From assembly GCA_022708005.1 (NCBI GenBank), contig JAKIZN010000048.1, positions 1-8,762 of the forward strand: a stretch of DNA of 8,762 nucleotides. Reading direction: 5' to 3'. The translations under genes and the position numbers were made by a program. The DNA comes from Bacteroidota bacterium. GTDB taxonomy: Bacteria; Bacteroidota; Ignavibacteria; Kapaibacteriales; UBA2268. The notes under the pieces were generated by a model that worked only from the letters and a program-made list of their open reading frames with translations, did not search any database and was not told where the DNA came from. Positions 1 through 7,500 of this stretch are shown here, one piece after another. The first letter of the stretch is position 1, and each line of letters starts with the position of its first letter.

Positions 1-508
1 TGACAACTACAGGCAGCACGACGAATACCACAATATTCTGGTCGGTCAGCCAAGGGAATGCTTGCGAGATAATTGACCTGCTGAAAAAGAATACGATAGC
101 AAACAATCCAAGCAGAAATAAAACATCAAGAAATCGCTCAATGATTATCGTGGCAAATACTGCGGATTTCGACACATTCTCCCGGCGGGCATATACAAAG
201 GGTCTAACGAACTCGCCACCTCGGGGAATTACATTATTCACAGCATAGCCCACCATCACGGCTGAAAACAAGTTCCAAATTGACTTGGCATCTAAAATCG
301 GCTTCAGTAATGTTTTCCAGCGAACGGCGCGTATCCAATGCGACAGCAAAATTATTGGTATTGAGAGTATGACCCAAAGGTAATCTGCGGTTTTTAATAT
401 ATGCCAAAGCTGTGCAAAATCAATGTCTTTTACGACAGAATATAAGCTACCAATGATAATAGCAATTATTACTACCCATTTGAATATTTCTTTGTATATT
501 TTATTCAT
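1..508 (-). CDS. LPG-synthase-TM / UPF0104 flippase-like integral membrane protein, N-terminal half (runs off left edge)
   Basis: The reading frame is open for 169 codons from ATG at 508-506 to the window edge, so the C-terminus is missing. It encodes a very hydrophobic protein. Likely membrane segments lie at residues 11-26 (WVVIIAIIIGSLY), 43-57 (YLWVILSIPIILLSH), 77-94, 115-142 and from about 158 on. Family-like signatures are the RAVRWKTLLKP loop (60-70), VGYAVNNVIPRGGEFVRPF (86-104) and the following KSAVFATIIIERFLDVLF. These match the lysylphosphatidylglycerol synthase TM region / UPF0104 family (PF03706), whose stand-alone members are about 300-350 residues and are thought to handle lipids or lipid-linked sugars; no substrate can be read here. 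No strong Shine-Dalgarno is visible. In-frame ATGs at 517-515 and 529-527 are alternative starts. I prefer 508 because it gives the short charged N-terminus MNKIYKEIFKW before the first helix. The gene is divergent from the secreted-protein gene at 790. Confidence 0.8.
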   Translation of the reverse strand, partial: MNKIYKEIFKWVVIIAIIIGSLYSVVKDIDFAQLWHILKTADYLWVILSIPIILLSHWIRAVRWKTLLKPILDAKSIWNLFSAVMVGYAVNNVIPRGGEFVRPFVYARRENVSKSAVFATIIIERFLDVLFLLGLFAIVFFFSRSIISQAFPWLTDQNIVVFVVLPVVV

Positions 509-789
509 TTGCCACATAAGCGAAATCATAAAAAATAAAAATACAAAAAAATAAGGTTTATTTAAAACTATTTCTGAAATTGCGGCAATAATTGCCCTAC
601 GCAAGCTGTGTATTTATGTAAACTGTAGCATTTTGCGACTAAATTATTTTTTATAAATTTTTATAATATAATTGTAATTTTGCCAAATAATAATTAAATT
701 GTAAATACGTAATACTGAAGATTGATTATAATAGTTGCGTCGCGATTTTTATCTTTATTTTCGACAAATAAATTAAGGGATAAGTTGGG
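509..789. other. AT-rich divergent intergenic region
   Basis: This 281-bp stretch separates the divergently transcribed membrane-protein gene and the giant secreted-protein gene, and must hold both promoters. It is very AT-rich, especially 640-710. I see no RNA gene, no strong inverted repeat and no convincing ORF. The minus-strand frame stays open back to a stop at 616-614, but its codons are A/T-run material rather than clear protein. The only recognisable signal is the TTGTAATTTTG word described separately. An AAGGGA Shine-Dalgarno-like sequence at 775-780 serves the gene at 790. Confidence 0.6.
672..682 (+). promoter_or_regulatory. candidate Bacteroidota-type -7 promoter element
   Basis: TTGTAATTTTG contains TAATTTTG (675-682), an exact match to the TAnnTTTG -7 consensus of the Bacteroidota primary sigma factor. 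It lies 107 nt upstream of the start codon at 790. No TTG is found at the expected -33 distance, so the call rests on the -7 word and on its resemblance to words at 5620-5630 and 7809-7819. In AT-rich DNA such a word can occur by chance. Confidence 0.35.
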
Positions 790-3700
790 ATGAAAAGAGC
801 ATTACTTGTATTTCTTTTGCTTTTTGCAGTTTCAAATAAATTATATTCTCAAGACGAGGATTCGCCTAATTGGATGAATGTAAACTTCAAGCATAATTTT
901 TATGATATTCAAGCGGATTTTAATAAATATTGGGAAGGGCGAAAAATCACTCCCAAAACTCCACGCGACGAAAGAGCTGGCTGGAAGCAGTTCAAACGGT
1001 GGGAGTGGTTTTGGGAGCAACGGGTTACTCCAAGCGGAGTTTTCCCAAAGCCAAGCCATACGATGGAAGAATATTTAAAGTATCGCGCTAGCAAACAAGA
1101 GGGCAAAAGCGATAGAAAGCAAGCAGGCGATTGGGTGCATCTTGGTCCATCAACTGCGAGCGGTGGATACGAAGGGTTGGGCAGGCTAAACTGCGTGGTA
1201 GAAGATCCAAATTATAATGGCACAACAAATAAAACTATTTGGGTGGGCGCCGCAAGCGGCGGAATATGGAAAACCACAAACGGCGGTGCAAGCTGGACTA
1301 CTAATACTGACTGGTTCGCCGCGCTTGGTATCGCCGATATTGTGATTAATCCAACTAATCCAAATATTATGTATGCCGCAACAGGCGACGGCGATGCCGA
1401 CGATACTTATTCAATCGGTGTACTAAAATCAACAGATGCAGGCAATACTTGGACAATTACTAGTTTGCAGCACCAAGTAAGCGAGCAAAAAGTATGCAGG
1501 CGAATGGTGATTAATCCCACAAACGCAAATATATTGCTTGTAGCTACAAATAGCGGGCTTTTTAGGACAACTAACGCTGGCTCTACTTGGTCGCAAGTTA
1601 GGAGTGGAGGATATTGGGACGTAAAGTTGCATCCTCAAAATCCTAATATAGTATATGCGGCGACCTCGAATGTGATATATACTTCCACAGATGCTGGAGC
1701 AAGTTGGAATTCCGGCGTCTCAATCACTAGCTCTACGAGAATTGCCCTTGCTGTTAGCCCAAATCAGCCTGGGTACGTATACGCTCTATCGGCAAATGAT
1801 GGAGCATACAACGGTCTATGGCTATCGACTAACACTGCTTCTACGTTTACTCGACAATCAAACTCGCCTAATCTGCTTAATTCATCTTCGACTGGCAGCG
1901 GGACTGGTGGGCAAGGCTGGTATGACTTGTCATTAGCGGTCGATCCAACCAATGCAAGTATAGTATATGTCGGTGGTGTAAATATATGGAAATCTACCAA
2001 TTCGGGAGTTAATTGGTCAATAAAAGGCTATTGGACAAGCTTAAGCGGAGTGGCAACTGTGCATGCAGATCACCACATGTTTTATTTCGGCGGGACAAGT
2101 CGGCTGTATTCTGCAAATGATGGCGGATTAGATGTTTCTACAAATGGAGGTACTTCTTGGACGTTTATCGGCTCTGGGTTAAAAATTACGCAGTTCTATA
2201 GAATAGCTACTTCGCAAACAAATGCTTATTACATACTCGGTGGCGCCCAAGATAACAGCTCTTTTTTGAGGACAGCCAATTCATTTGACATGACGCAAGC
2301 CACCGGTGACGGTATGGATCAAGCTATAAACCCAAGCAATGGGAATTATATGTTCACGTCGAGCTACTATGGCGATCTTTACCGCTCTACCAACGCTGGC
2401 TCAAGCTGGACTGACTTGACCGAGCCTAACGATGATGGCGGATGGGTTACTCCTTATGTAATAGATCCAAATAATCATACAACTCTTGTGGCTGGATATA
2501 CTGGAGTGTGGAAATCGACTAATAACGGAACAAGCTGGACTAAAATTTCAACATTTTCCAACTCGACATATTTGACAGTTATACACGTTGCACCTGCTAA
2601 TTCAAATTATATATATGCCGGACGCAGTAGCGCTCTCTGGAAAACTACTGACGGCGGCACTACTTGGTCTTCTGTTACTTTGCCTTATTCTTCGCTAACG
2701 TCTTTGACTTCAAATGCTACCGACCCCAATGAAATTTGGATAACTATGTCGGGATATAGCAGCACAAATAAAGTTTTTAAATCGACAAACGGCGGAGCAA
2801 ACTGGACAAATATTACTGGTTCGCTGCCAAATGTGCCTTGCAACCATATACTTTTTCAACCGAATGCAGACAAAAGGGTATGGGTAGCAACTGATATTGG
2901 CGTATGGTATAGAGGCAATTCTGATTTGAATTGGATGGACTATAATGATTATTTGCCTAATGTAATTTGCAATGATTTAGAGATTTACGCAGCGGGCAAT
3001 AAACTTCGGCTTGGGACTTATGGCAGAGGCGTTTGGGAGGCAACTTTGCCTACTGTGGCTAATTTGCCGCCCAATTTGCTTTATCCCGCTAATAATGCTG
3101 ATAGTATACCAACACAAGTGAACTTGCAATGGTATGCTTCCTTTGGTGCTACTTCTTATAGATTGCAAGTTTCTAATTCAAGTAATTTCAATAATTTATT
3201 AGTAAATACTATTACAACAGCTACTAATTTTACCGTATCAAATTTACAATATGGAACGCAATATTATTGGCGATTAAGAAGTAGAAACGCGACGGATTCA
3301 TCGGATTGGAGCGAAGTTTGGAGCTTTAAGACTAAGCTACCGATTTATCCACCAAATATTATTTCGCCTGACGACGGAATTAATACCCAAGCGAACTCTA
3401 TCGCATTTATTTGGCACGCCGAACCTAATGCTACAAACTATCGCCTTCAAGTTTCGAGGGATTCACTATTCAGCAACATTGTTGTAAATCAACAAACTGC
3501 AGATACTTCTTATAATTGGAATAGCCTAATAAAAAGTTCACGACTATTTTGGCGAGTGCAGTCGAGCAATGCTACATACACGAGCGATTGGAGCAGCGTT
3601 AGAGTTTTAACAACTTTCCCGATTGTAGAAATAACTCTCGGCACGGGCAGTGCGACGTCTGATTTGCCATATCATACATATTATGCAGACGCAACAACTT

Positions 3701-5589
3701 ACCTGCTTTTCACCGCAAGCGAAATTAAGTCTGCCGGCGGAGGCTCTGGATTAATCACTTCGCTAGCTTTTAATGTGGTTTCGCCGAGCAGTTCATTTCC
3801 ATCGCTGAATGGGTTTACAATTTTTATGCAAAATACGACTGCAAGCTCTATTACTGCTCCTATAACTACAGGATGGACGCAGGTCTATTCGACTTCCGCA
3901 TACGTCGTTTCGCAAACAGGCTGGAGTGTGCATAGCTTTAGCACTCCATTTGCGTATGACAGCACTAAAAATTTATTGATAAAGGTGTGCTTTAATAATC
4001 CAGATTATACTTGGACAAGCAATTCTACGGTAACGGCTACCAGCGCATCTGGCAAAATATACGCAAGGCGCTCGGACACCAGCCCTAATACTTGTCAAGT
4101 TGACCCAACTTCAACGTATTCTACGACAAACAGACCAAACGTGAAGCTCGTTATGATGCCGCCGTTGCTGCCACCAGAAATGGTAAGCCCATTGAATAAT
4201 GACACTTTCGATAACGACAAGATAGCGTTTAAATGGAGGCGTGCCAATACGGCAAGCGCCTATCAAGTAATTGTAAGTGATGCTGCAGGCGATATAGTCA
4301 ATGCCATTACAGCCGATACTATTCTGCAACCGCAGCCTTTAGGCAGCGAAGGGACATACTCTTGGAAAGTGCGTTCAATTAATGGTGGCGATTCAAGTGC
4401 GTGGGTTATTGCCACTTTTTATGTAACCCGCGTTTCAGCGACCCACAGCATTTTACTGCACAACGGCTGGAATATGATATCCACATACGTTGAGCCAGAT
4501 TCTACATCTATCGAAGCTTTGACAAGCGGCATTACTAATAGCTTTAGTATTATCAAAAGCATGAGCGGCGATTTATATTCGCCACCAATTGTGAATACGC
4601 TGCAAAATTGGAACATAAGGCAGGCATATCAAATCAAGATGAATGCTCCGAGAGTGCTGTCTATTTCTGGATTAAGGATAGTTCCAAATTCAACTCCGAT
4701 TATTATGAACAAACTCGAATGGTTCTGGATGCCATATTTCAGAGTGTCTTCTATGGCAACTGCGTCGGCGCTTAGCTCTATCAGTGGCAAATACTTGCAA
4801 GTAAAGAGCATTGAGGGATTGGTATATCAGCCGCCGTTCTTCAATACTTTGCAAAATTTAGGACCGAGCAAAGGATATATGATAAGAATCAGCTCGCCGG
4901 GTGCTATATTACTTTATCCAGCCAATTCGACTATAAAAGCATCTGAAGCGGGCAACAGCGTTACCCCAGAGCCAAAATTCTTTGTTCGCGATAAAGTAAT
5001 TACTGGAAAAACAGCAGTTATAGCTTTAGATATAAGCGACATTGAGTATGGCGACGAAATTGGTGCTTTTACAAAAGATGGCTTGCTTGTTGGTGCGTCG
5101 GTATGGTCTGAAAATTCCAAAGGAGTTGTGATTTTCGGCGATGACGAACTTACGCAAGATAAAGATGGCGCTTACGAAGGCGAAGAAATAACTCTGAAAG
5201 TATGGAAATCGCGAGCCAATAAAGTTCATCTATTAAGAAAAAATAAGTTGGCGGATATGACTGGCGATAACACATTTATTGATTTGAGCTATGAAACTGA
5301 CGCTATTTACTACGTAGATGCAGATGTTGAATCAAAGCCCGAAAGTTCTATTTTCGTTTCGCCACAGCCAGCTTCAAATAGTTTATTTTTGAAATTAAAT
5401 GATTTTTCGGGCAAAGCTATAACCATCAAGATTTATGATTATCGAGGTGTGGAGGCATTCAGCAAGGTATGCGAAGCGGGAAGTTCGCAATTAACATTAG
5501 ACATTTCTTCGCTGGCAAGCGGAGTTTATCAATTAGTTGTTTTGGCAGACGATAATTTATATAGGGAGAAAATCGTAGTAGCTAAATAG
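790..5589 (+). CDS. giant secreted modular Asp-box beta-propeller protein with T9SS-type C-terminal sorting domain
   Basis: The 1599-residue product begins with a signal peptide (MKRALLVFLLLFAVSNKLYS, probable cut after S20). An aromatic, charged N-terminal module follows at about 25-112. A propeller at about 115-752 carries ten clear Asp-box motifs (S/T-x-D/N-x-G-x-x-W, starting near 162, 214, 260, 299, 402, 450, 533, 576, 619 and 665) and a degenerate one at 346. This is the VPS10/BNR/GH74-like fold. Next come two FnIII-like modules (about 757-849 and 850-945), a jelly-roll-like module (946-1122), a third FnIII-like module (1124-1213), a duplicated GWNMIST module (1219-1378), a GDEIGAF...GAYEGEEITLKVW module (1393-1510) and a sorting domain (1517-1599). 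Such proteins are usually exported by T9SS and surface-attached or released. Adhesion, glycan binding or glycan hydrolysis are all possible; I cannot assign catalytic residues. The start is supported by AAGGGA at 775-780, 9 nt upstream. The frame is intact. folD follows after 78 nt. Confidence 0.9.
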   Translation: MKRALLVFLLLFAVSNKLYSQDEDSPNWMNVNFKHNFYDIQADFNKYWEGRKITPKTPRDERAGWKQFKRWEWFWEQRVTPSGVFPKPSHTMEEYLKYRASKQEGKSDRKQAGDWVHLGPSTASGGYEGLGRLNCVVEDPNYNGTTNKTIWVGAASGGIWKTTNGGASWTTNTDWFAALGIADIVINPTNPNIMYAATGDGDADDTYSIGVLKSTDAGNTWTITSLQHQVSEQKVCRRMVINPTNANILLVATNSGLFRTTNAGSTWSQVRSGGYWDVKLHPQNPNIVYAATSNVIYTSTDAGASWNSGVSITSSTRIALAVSPNQPGYVYALSANDGAYNGLWLSTNTASTFTRQSNSPNLLNSSSTGSGTGGQGWYDLSLAVDPTNASIVYVGGVNIWKSTNSGVNWSIKGYWTSLSGVATVHADHHMFYFGGTSRLYSANDGGLDVSTNGGTSWTFIGSGLKITQFYRIATSQTNAYYILGGAQDNSSFLRTANSFDMTQATGDGMDQAINPSNGNYMFTSSYYGDLYRSTNAGSSWTDLTEPNDDGGWVTPYVIDPNNHTTLVAGYTGVWKSTNNGTSWTKISTFSNSTYLTVIHVAPANSNYIYAGRSSALWKTTDGGTTWSSVTLPYSSLTSLTSNATDPNEIWITMSGYSSTNKVFKSTNGGANWTNITGSLPNVPCNHILFQPNADKRVWVATDIGVWYRGNSDLNWMDYNDYLPNVICNDLEIYAAGNKLRLGTYGRGVWEATLPTVANLPPNLLYPANNADSIPTQVNLQWYASFGATSYRLQVSNSSNFNNLLVNTITTATNFTVSNLQYGTQYYWRLRSRNATDSSDWSEVWSFKTKLPIYPPNIISPDDGINTQANSIAFIWHAEPNATNYRLQVSRDSLFSNIVVNQQTADTSYNWNSLIKSSRLFWRVQSSNATYTSDWSSVRVLTTFPIVEITLGTGSATSDLPYHTYYADATTYLLFTASEIKSAGGGSGLITSLAFNVVSPSSSFPSLNGFTIFMQNTTASSITAPITTGWTQVYSTSAYVVSQTGWSVHSFSTPFAYDSTKNLLIKVCFNNPDYTWTSNSTVTATSASGKIYARRSDTSPNTCQVDPTSTYSTTNRPNVKLVMMPPLLPPEMVSPLNNDTFDNDKIAFKWRRANTASAYQVIVSDAAGDIVNAITADTILQPQPLGSEGTYSWKVRSINGGDSSAWVIATFYVTRVSATHSILLHNGWNMISTYVEPDSTSIEALTSGITNSFSIIKSMSGDLYSPPIVNTLQNWNIRQAYQIKMNAPRVLSISGLRIVPNSTPIIMNKLEWFWMPYFRVSSMATASALSSISGKYLQVKSIEGLVYQPPFFNTLQNLGPSKGYMIRISSPGAILLYPANSTIKASEAGNSVTPEPKFFVRDKVITGKTAVIALDISDIEYGDEIGAFTKDGLLVGASVWSENSKGVVIFGDDELTQDKDGAYEGEEITLKVWKSRANKVHLLRKNKLADMTGDNTFIDLSYETDAIYYVDADVESKPESSIFVSPQPASNSLFLKLNDFSGKAITIKIYDYRGVEAFSKVCEAGSSQLTLDISSLASGVYQLVVLADDNLYREKIVVAK
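4444..4923 (+). repeat. tandemly duplicated 'GWNMIST' protein module inside the secreted protein
   Basis: Residues 1219-1290 and about 1305-1378 of the secreted protein look like two copies of one module. The first opens with LLHNGWNMISTYVEP, the second with KLEWFWMPYFRVSS. The later parts align clearly: SIIKSMSGDLYSPPIVNTLQN against LQVKSIEGLVYQPPFFNTLQN. They continue with RQAYQIKMNAPRVLSISG against SKGYMIRISSPGAILLYP. GWNMIS-type modules recur in secreted Bacteroidota/Chlorobiota proteins just before the sorting domain; their function is not known to me. The second copy has lost the GWN signature. Confidence 0.6.
5338..5586 (+). other. C-terminal T9SS type A sorting domain (residues 1517-1599)
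   Basis: The last 83 residues have the layout of a type A C-terminal domain. It starts with a PQPASNSLFLKL strand (the usual PNPxxxxxxI/L motif, here with P1525-Q-P). An IKIYDYRGVEAF strand with the typical 'D/N-x-x-G' turn follows, then LDISSLASGVYQLVV and a basic end (YREKIVVAK). In the family this domain is recognised by the type IX machinery at the outer membrane and removed or replaced by a lipopolysaccharide-type anchor by the sortase PorU. No T9SS component gene is present in the window, so the pathway is inferred from the tail alone. Confidence 0.85.
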
Positions 5590-5619
5590 TGCTTTTGGGA
5601 TAATAATGTTGTCGATTTT

Positions 5620-5630
5620 TTGTAAATTTG
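5620..5630 (+). promoter_or_regulatory. candidate -7 promoter element for folD
   Basis: TTGTAAATTTG contains TAAATTTG (5623-5630), an exact TAnnTTTG match, placed 37 nt before the folD start codon inside the 78-nt gap after the secreted-protein gene. It differs at one position from the word at 672-682. The nearest upstream TTG triplets leave gaps of 11 and 25 nt, neither ideal for a -33 box. The position between two unrelated genes, with no strong terminator hairpin in the gap, makes a separate folD promoter plausible but unproven. Confidence 0.4.
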
Positions 5631-5667
5631 TGATTATGTTAAATACACAATACAAGAGGAATCGGCA

Positions 5668-6555
5668 ATGGCACAAATAATTGACGGGAAGAAAATATCT
5701 GAAGAGATTAAAAGTGAGATTAAGGAAAGGACTAAACTGCTGCTTGATAGCAGGGGTATAGTTCCGGGGCTGGCTGTTTTATTGGTTGGAGATGATGCGG
5801 CGTCTTCCATATATGTGAATAGCAAAAATAAAGCCTGCGACGCATTGGGCTTTAAATCCATTGTAGAGCGTATGCCAGCAGACGCTAAAGAAAATGAAGT
5901 CATATCACTGATAAATAAATGGAATAGCGACCCAGAAGTTCATGGCATTTTGGTTCAACTGCCTCTGCCGAAACATATCAATGAAACTAAGGTGTTGCTA
6001 TCGATTAATCCAACTAAAGACGTAGATGGATTCCACCCTGAAAGTGTAGGGCGATTAGTAGTTGGCTTGCCGGGATTTGTCTCTTGCACTCCTGCGGGCA
6101 TATTTGAACTTTTGAAACGCTCAAACATAGATATAAGCGGCAAGCATGCCGTTGTTGTGGGAAGAAGTAATATAGTGGGCAAGCCGATAGCCAATATATT
6201 ATATCAGAAGAAAAAGCATGCTAACGCAGTGGTTACAATTTGCCACACGGGAGCCAAAGATTTATCTTACTATACCAAACAAGCCGATATTATTATTGCC
6301 GCAGTCGGCAAGCCGAATGTGATTAAAGCTGATGACGTTAAAGACGGAGTAATTGTCATTGACGTAGGAATAAATAGGGTAGAGGATAGCTCCAGCCCGA
6401 AAGGCTATAAAATAGTTGGCGATGTTGATTTTGATTCAGTTGCTCCAAAGGCATCAGCCATCACTCCTGTTCCGGGCGGAGTGGGTCCGATGACAATTGC
6501 AATGCTGATGCACAATACTCTTTTATCTGCCGAAGGGAATTTATTTGATGAATAA
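5668..6555 (+). CDS. folD: bifunctional 5,10-methylene-THF dehydrogenase / 5,10-methenyl-THF cyclohydrolase FolD
   Basis: This cytosolic enzyme oxidises 5,10-methylene-tetrahydrofolate with NADP+ and hydrolyses the resulting methenyl form to 10-formyl-THF, supplying one-carbon units for purine and formyl-Met-tRNA synthesis. The 295-residue length is normal. Hallmarks in order: YVNSKNKACDALGF with the catalytic pair Tyr49/Lys53; GILVQLPLP (93-101, Gln97); PTKDVDGFHP (115-124, folate-binding Asp120); CTPAGI (140-145); the nucleotide-binding VVVGRSNIVGKP (162-173); ADIIIAAVGKP; VIVIDVGIN; and PVPGGVGPMTIAML (267-280). SCTPAG stands where E. coli has PCTPRG, a position that varies in the family. 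The start is supported by AAGAGGA at 5654-5660, 7 nt upstream. The 3' end overlaps the pseudouridine synthase gene by 8 nt, indicating co-transcription and probable translational coupling. Confidence 0.97.
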   Translation: MAQIIDGKKISEEIKSEIKERTKLLLDSRGIVPGLAVLLVGDDAASSIYVNSKNKACDALGFKSIVERMPADAKENEVISLINKWNSDPEVHGILVQLPLPKHINETKVLLSINPTKDVDGFHPESVGRLVVGLPGFVSCTPAGIFELLKRSNIDISGKHAVVVGRSNIVGKPIANILYQKKKHANAVVTICHTGAKDLSYYTKQADIIIAAVGKPNVIKADDVKDGVIVIDVGINRVEDSSSPKGYKIVGDVDFDSVAPKASAITPVPGGVGPMTIAMLMHNTLLSAEGNLFDE

Positions 6556-7285
6556 AAGCATTAAAGTCATTTTTGAAGATGATGATATACTGATTGTAAA
6601 TAAGCCTGCTGGCTTGCTTACAATTCCAGATAGATATAACCACGCTTTGCCGTCGATGATTAATGTGCTACGCAGCAGTGGGCGAGATTGCCTTGTTGTG
6701 CATAGGCTTGATAAAGATACAAGCGGCGCTTTGATATTTGCAAAAAATGCAGAATCGCATAGGACGCTAAACTTGCAATTTGAAAAGCAGGAGGTAACCA
6801 AGATTTATCACGCAGTAGTTGGCGGTATTGTGCCTAAAGATGAAATTAGGGTAGATATTCCGCTAGTGCAAAACCCCGGCAAGGGTGGCGGAGTGCTTCC
6901 TTCGGCTCGCGGGAAAGAATCGCTTAGTATAATAAAAGTCATAGAAAGATTTAAGGCGGCTACTTTTGTGGAAGTGAATTTAGTTACTGGCAGACAGCAC
7001 CAATTGAGGGCACATGTTGCGGCAATTGGGCATCCGCTGCTCGTTGATGATTTGTATGGTGAAGCGACTGAATTTTATCTATCTTCTATAAAAAGAAAAT
7101 TCAATTTAAAGAAAAATACCACAGAACTGCCAATAATATCTCGCATTTCTATGCACTCTTTTTCATTGAAATTTAAGCACCCAGCAACAAACGAAACATT
7201 AGAATTTGAGGCAGAGTATCCAAAAGATTTTAGAGTGCTGCTAAATGTATTGAAAAAGTATTCAAGTTTGGGAGATAGTATTTAA
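6548..7285 (+). CDS. RluA-family RNA pseudouridine synthase (no S4 domain)
   Basis: The 245-residue product isomerises uridine to pseudouridine in rRNA or tRNA. Seen in the sequence: the N-terminal VIFEDDDILIVNKPAGLLTIP (8-27), the catalytic motif HRLDKDTSGALIFAKN (52-67) with Asp55 as the expected nucleophile, KIYHAVVGG with the conserved Tyr87, the VTGRQHQLRAHVAAIGHPLLVDDLYG block (146-171), and a C-terminal SRISMHSFSLKFKHP segment. There is no N-terminal S4 domain, unlike RluC and RluD, so the length is closer to RluA or TruC types. The target site cannot be told from sequence, so no symbol is given. I chose ATG 6548 over the in-frame TTG at 6545. ATG is the stronger codon and has AAGGGA at 6533-6538, 9 nt upstream, inside the end of folD. 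The coding regions overlap by 8 nt. Confidence 0.9.
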   Translation: MNKSIKVIFEDDDILIVNKPAGLLTIPDRYNHALPSMINVLRSSGRDCLVVHRLDKDTSGALIFAKNAESHRTLNLQFEKQEVTKIYHAVVGGIVPKDEIRVDIPLVQNPGKGGGVLPSARGKESLSIIKVIERFKAATFVEVNLVTGRQHQLRAHVAAIGHPLLVDDLYGEATEFYLSSIKRKFNLKKNTTELPIISRISMHSFSLKFKHPATNETLEFEAEYPKDFRVLLNVLKKYSSLGDSI

Positions 7286-7354
7286 CCCAAATAATACATT
7301 AGAAATTCTAACTGCTAACTGACTGCGTGCTCGTAAGAAAAGATTAGGTTTTAA
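7286..7354. other. short intergenic spacer after the pseudouridine synthase gene
   Basis: These 69 bp lie between the stop codon and the left end of the inverted-repeat-bounded element. The only structure seen is the palindrome TTAGAAATTCTAA at 7299-7311 (6-bp arms around one A). It is too weak and lacks a T-tract, so I do not call it a terminator. No ORF or RNA gene is visible. Confidence 0.5.
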
Positions 7355-7374
7355 GATGGGGCTGTCTCATAAGG
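7355..7374 (+). repeat. left terminal inverted repeat
   Basis: This 20-bp arm pairs with 7725-7744 at 19/20 positions. The outer part GATGGGGCTGTCT is a perfect match, followed by one mismatch and ATAAGG. Inward of 7374 the match stops immediately, as expected for transposon ends and not for a long decayed duplication. Confidence 0.75.
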
Positions 7375-7382
7375 TAATATGT

Positions 7383-7401
7383 GAGAGCATCCGCTGTTCT
7401 C
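7383..7401. repeat. small hairpin near left end of the element
   Basis: GAGAGCA (7383-7389) can pair with TGTTCTC (7395-7401) over seven positions, one of them a G-U pair (7387 with 7397), leaving a five-base loop TCCGC. It is weaker than the adjacent perfect hairpin and could be incidental, but it leaves little unpaired sequence between the terminal repeat and the next stem. Confidence 0.4.
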
Positions 7402-7402
7402 C

Positions 7403-7435
7403 AGATGTCCTACACCTTCGAGGTGTAGGACATCT
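7403..7435. repeat. perfect 15-bp stem-loop
   Basis: AGATGTCCTACACCT (7403-7417) is followed by a TCG loop and its exact reverse complement (7421-7435). A 33-bp nearly perfect palindrome is the strongest secondary-structure signal in the window. It is followed by TAAAC and not a T-run, so it does not look like an intrinsic terminator on the plus strand, and no T-run follows it on the minus strand either. Confidence 0.85.
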
Positions 7436-7452
7436 TAAACCCAAATTGTAAC

Positions 7453-7480
7453 GAACCCGAAGGGTTCAAATGTTTGTAGT
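7453..7480 (+). repeat. REP-like hairpin with ATGTTTGTAG tail, forward copy
   Basis: GAACCC (7453-7458), loop GAA and GGGTTC (7462-7467) form a 6-bp hairpin, followed by the tail AAATGTTTGTAG. A second copy of the same design lies inverted at 7674-7700. They share CCCGAAGGG and ATGTTTGTAG, while the outer stem bases differ but stay paired (GA/TC here, AA/TT there). Confidence 0.7.
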
Positions 7481-7500
7481 AATGAATAATCGGCGGTTTA

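Noticed and set aside
530..616. N-terminal extension of the minus-strand membrane-protein gene
   Set aside because: The frame is open back to a stop at 616-614, but most of it reads A/T runs as Phe, Leu and Ile codons. The start at 508 gives a normal N-terminus for the family.
1691..1936. Plus-strand 81-codon ORF inside the secreted-protein gene
   Set aside because: It lies wholly within the Asp-box propeller in another frame, has no recognisable motif or ribosome-binding site, and its residue mix is that of an out-of-frame translation.
2160..2300. Possible frameshift or break within the long secreted-protein gene
   Set aside because: Irregular spacing between Asp-boxes (457 to 533) first suggested a disruption, but the frame is continuous and a blade-like sequence (FYRIATSQTNAYYILGGAQDNS) fills the gap.
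5634..5903. Minus-strand 89-codon ORF over the start of folD
   Set aside because: It is antisense to the clearly coding N-terminus of folD, and its serine- and leucine-rich product has no recognisable features.
6545..6547. TTG as start codon of the pseudouridine synthase gene
   Set aside because: The ATG immediately downstream at 6548 is the stronger start and has an AAGGGA site at a suitable distance of 9 nt. The difference is one residue.
7299..7311. TTAGAAATTCTAA palindrome as a terminator or operator
   Set aside because: Its arms are only 6 bp and AT-rich, with a one-base loop that cannot form a stable hairpin, and no T-run follows.
7403..7435. Rho-independent terminator
   Set aside because: The stem is strong, but neither strand has a T-run after it; TAAAC follows on the plus strand.
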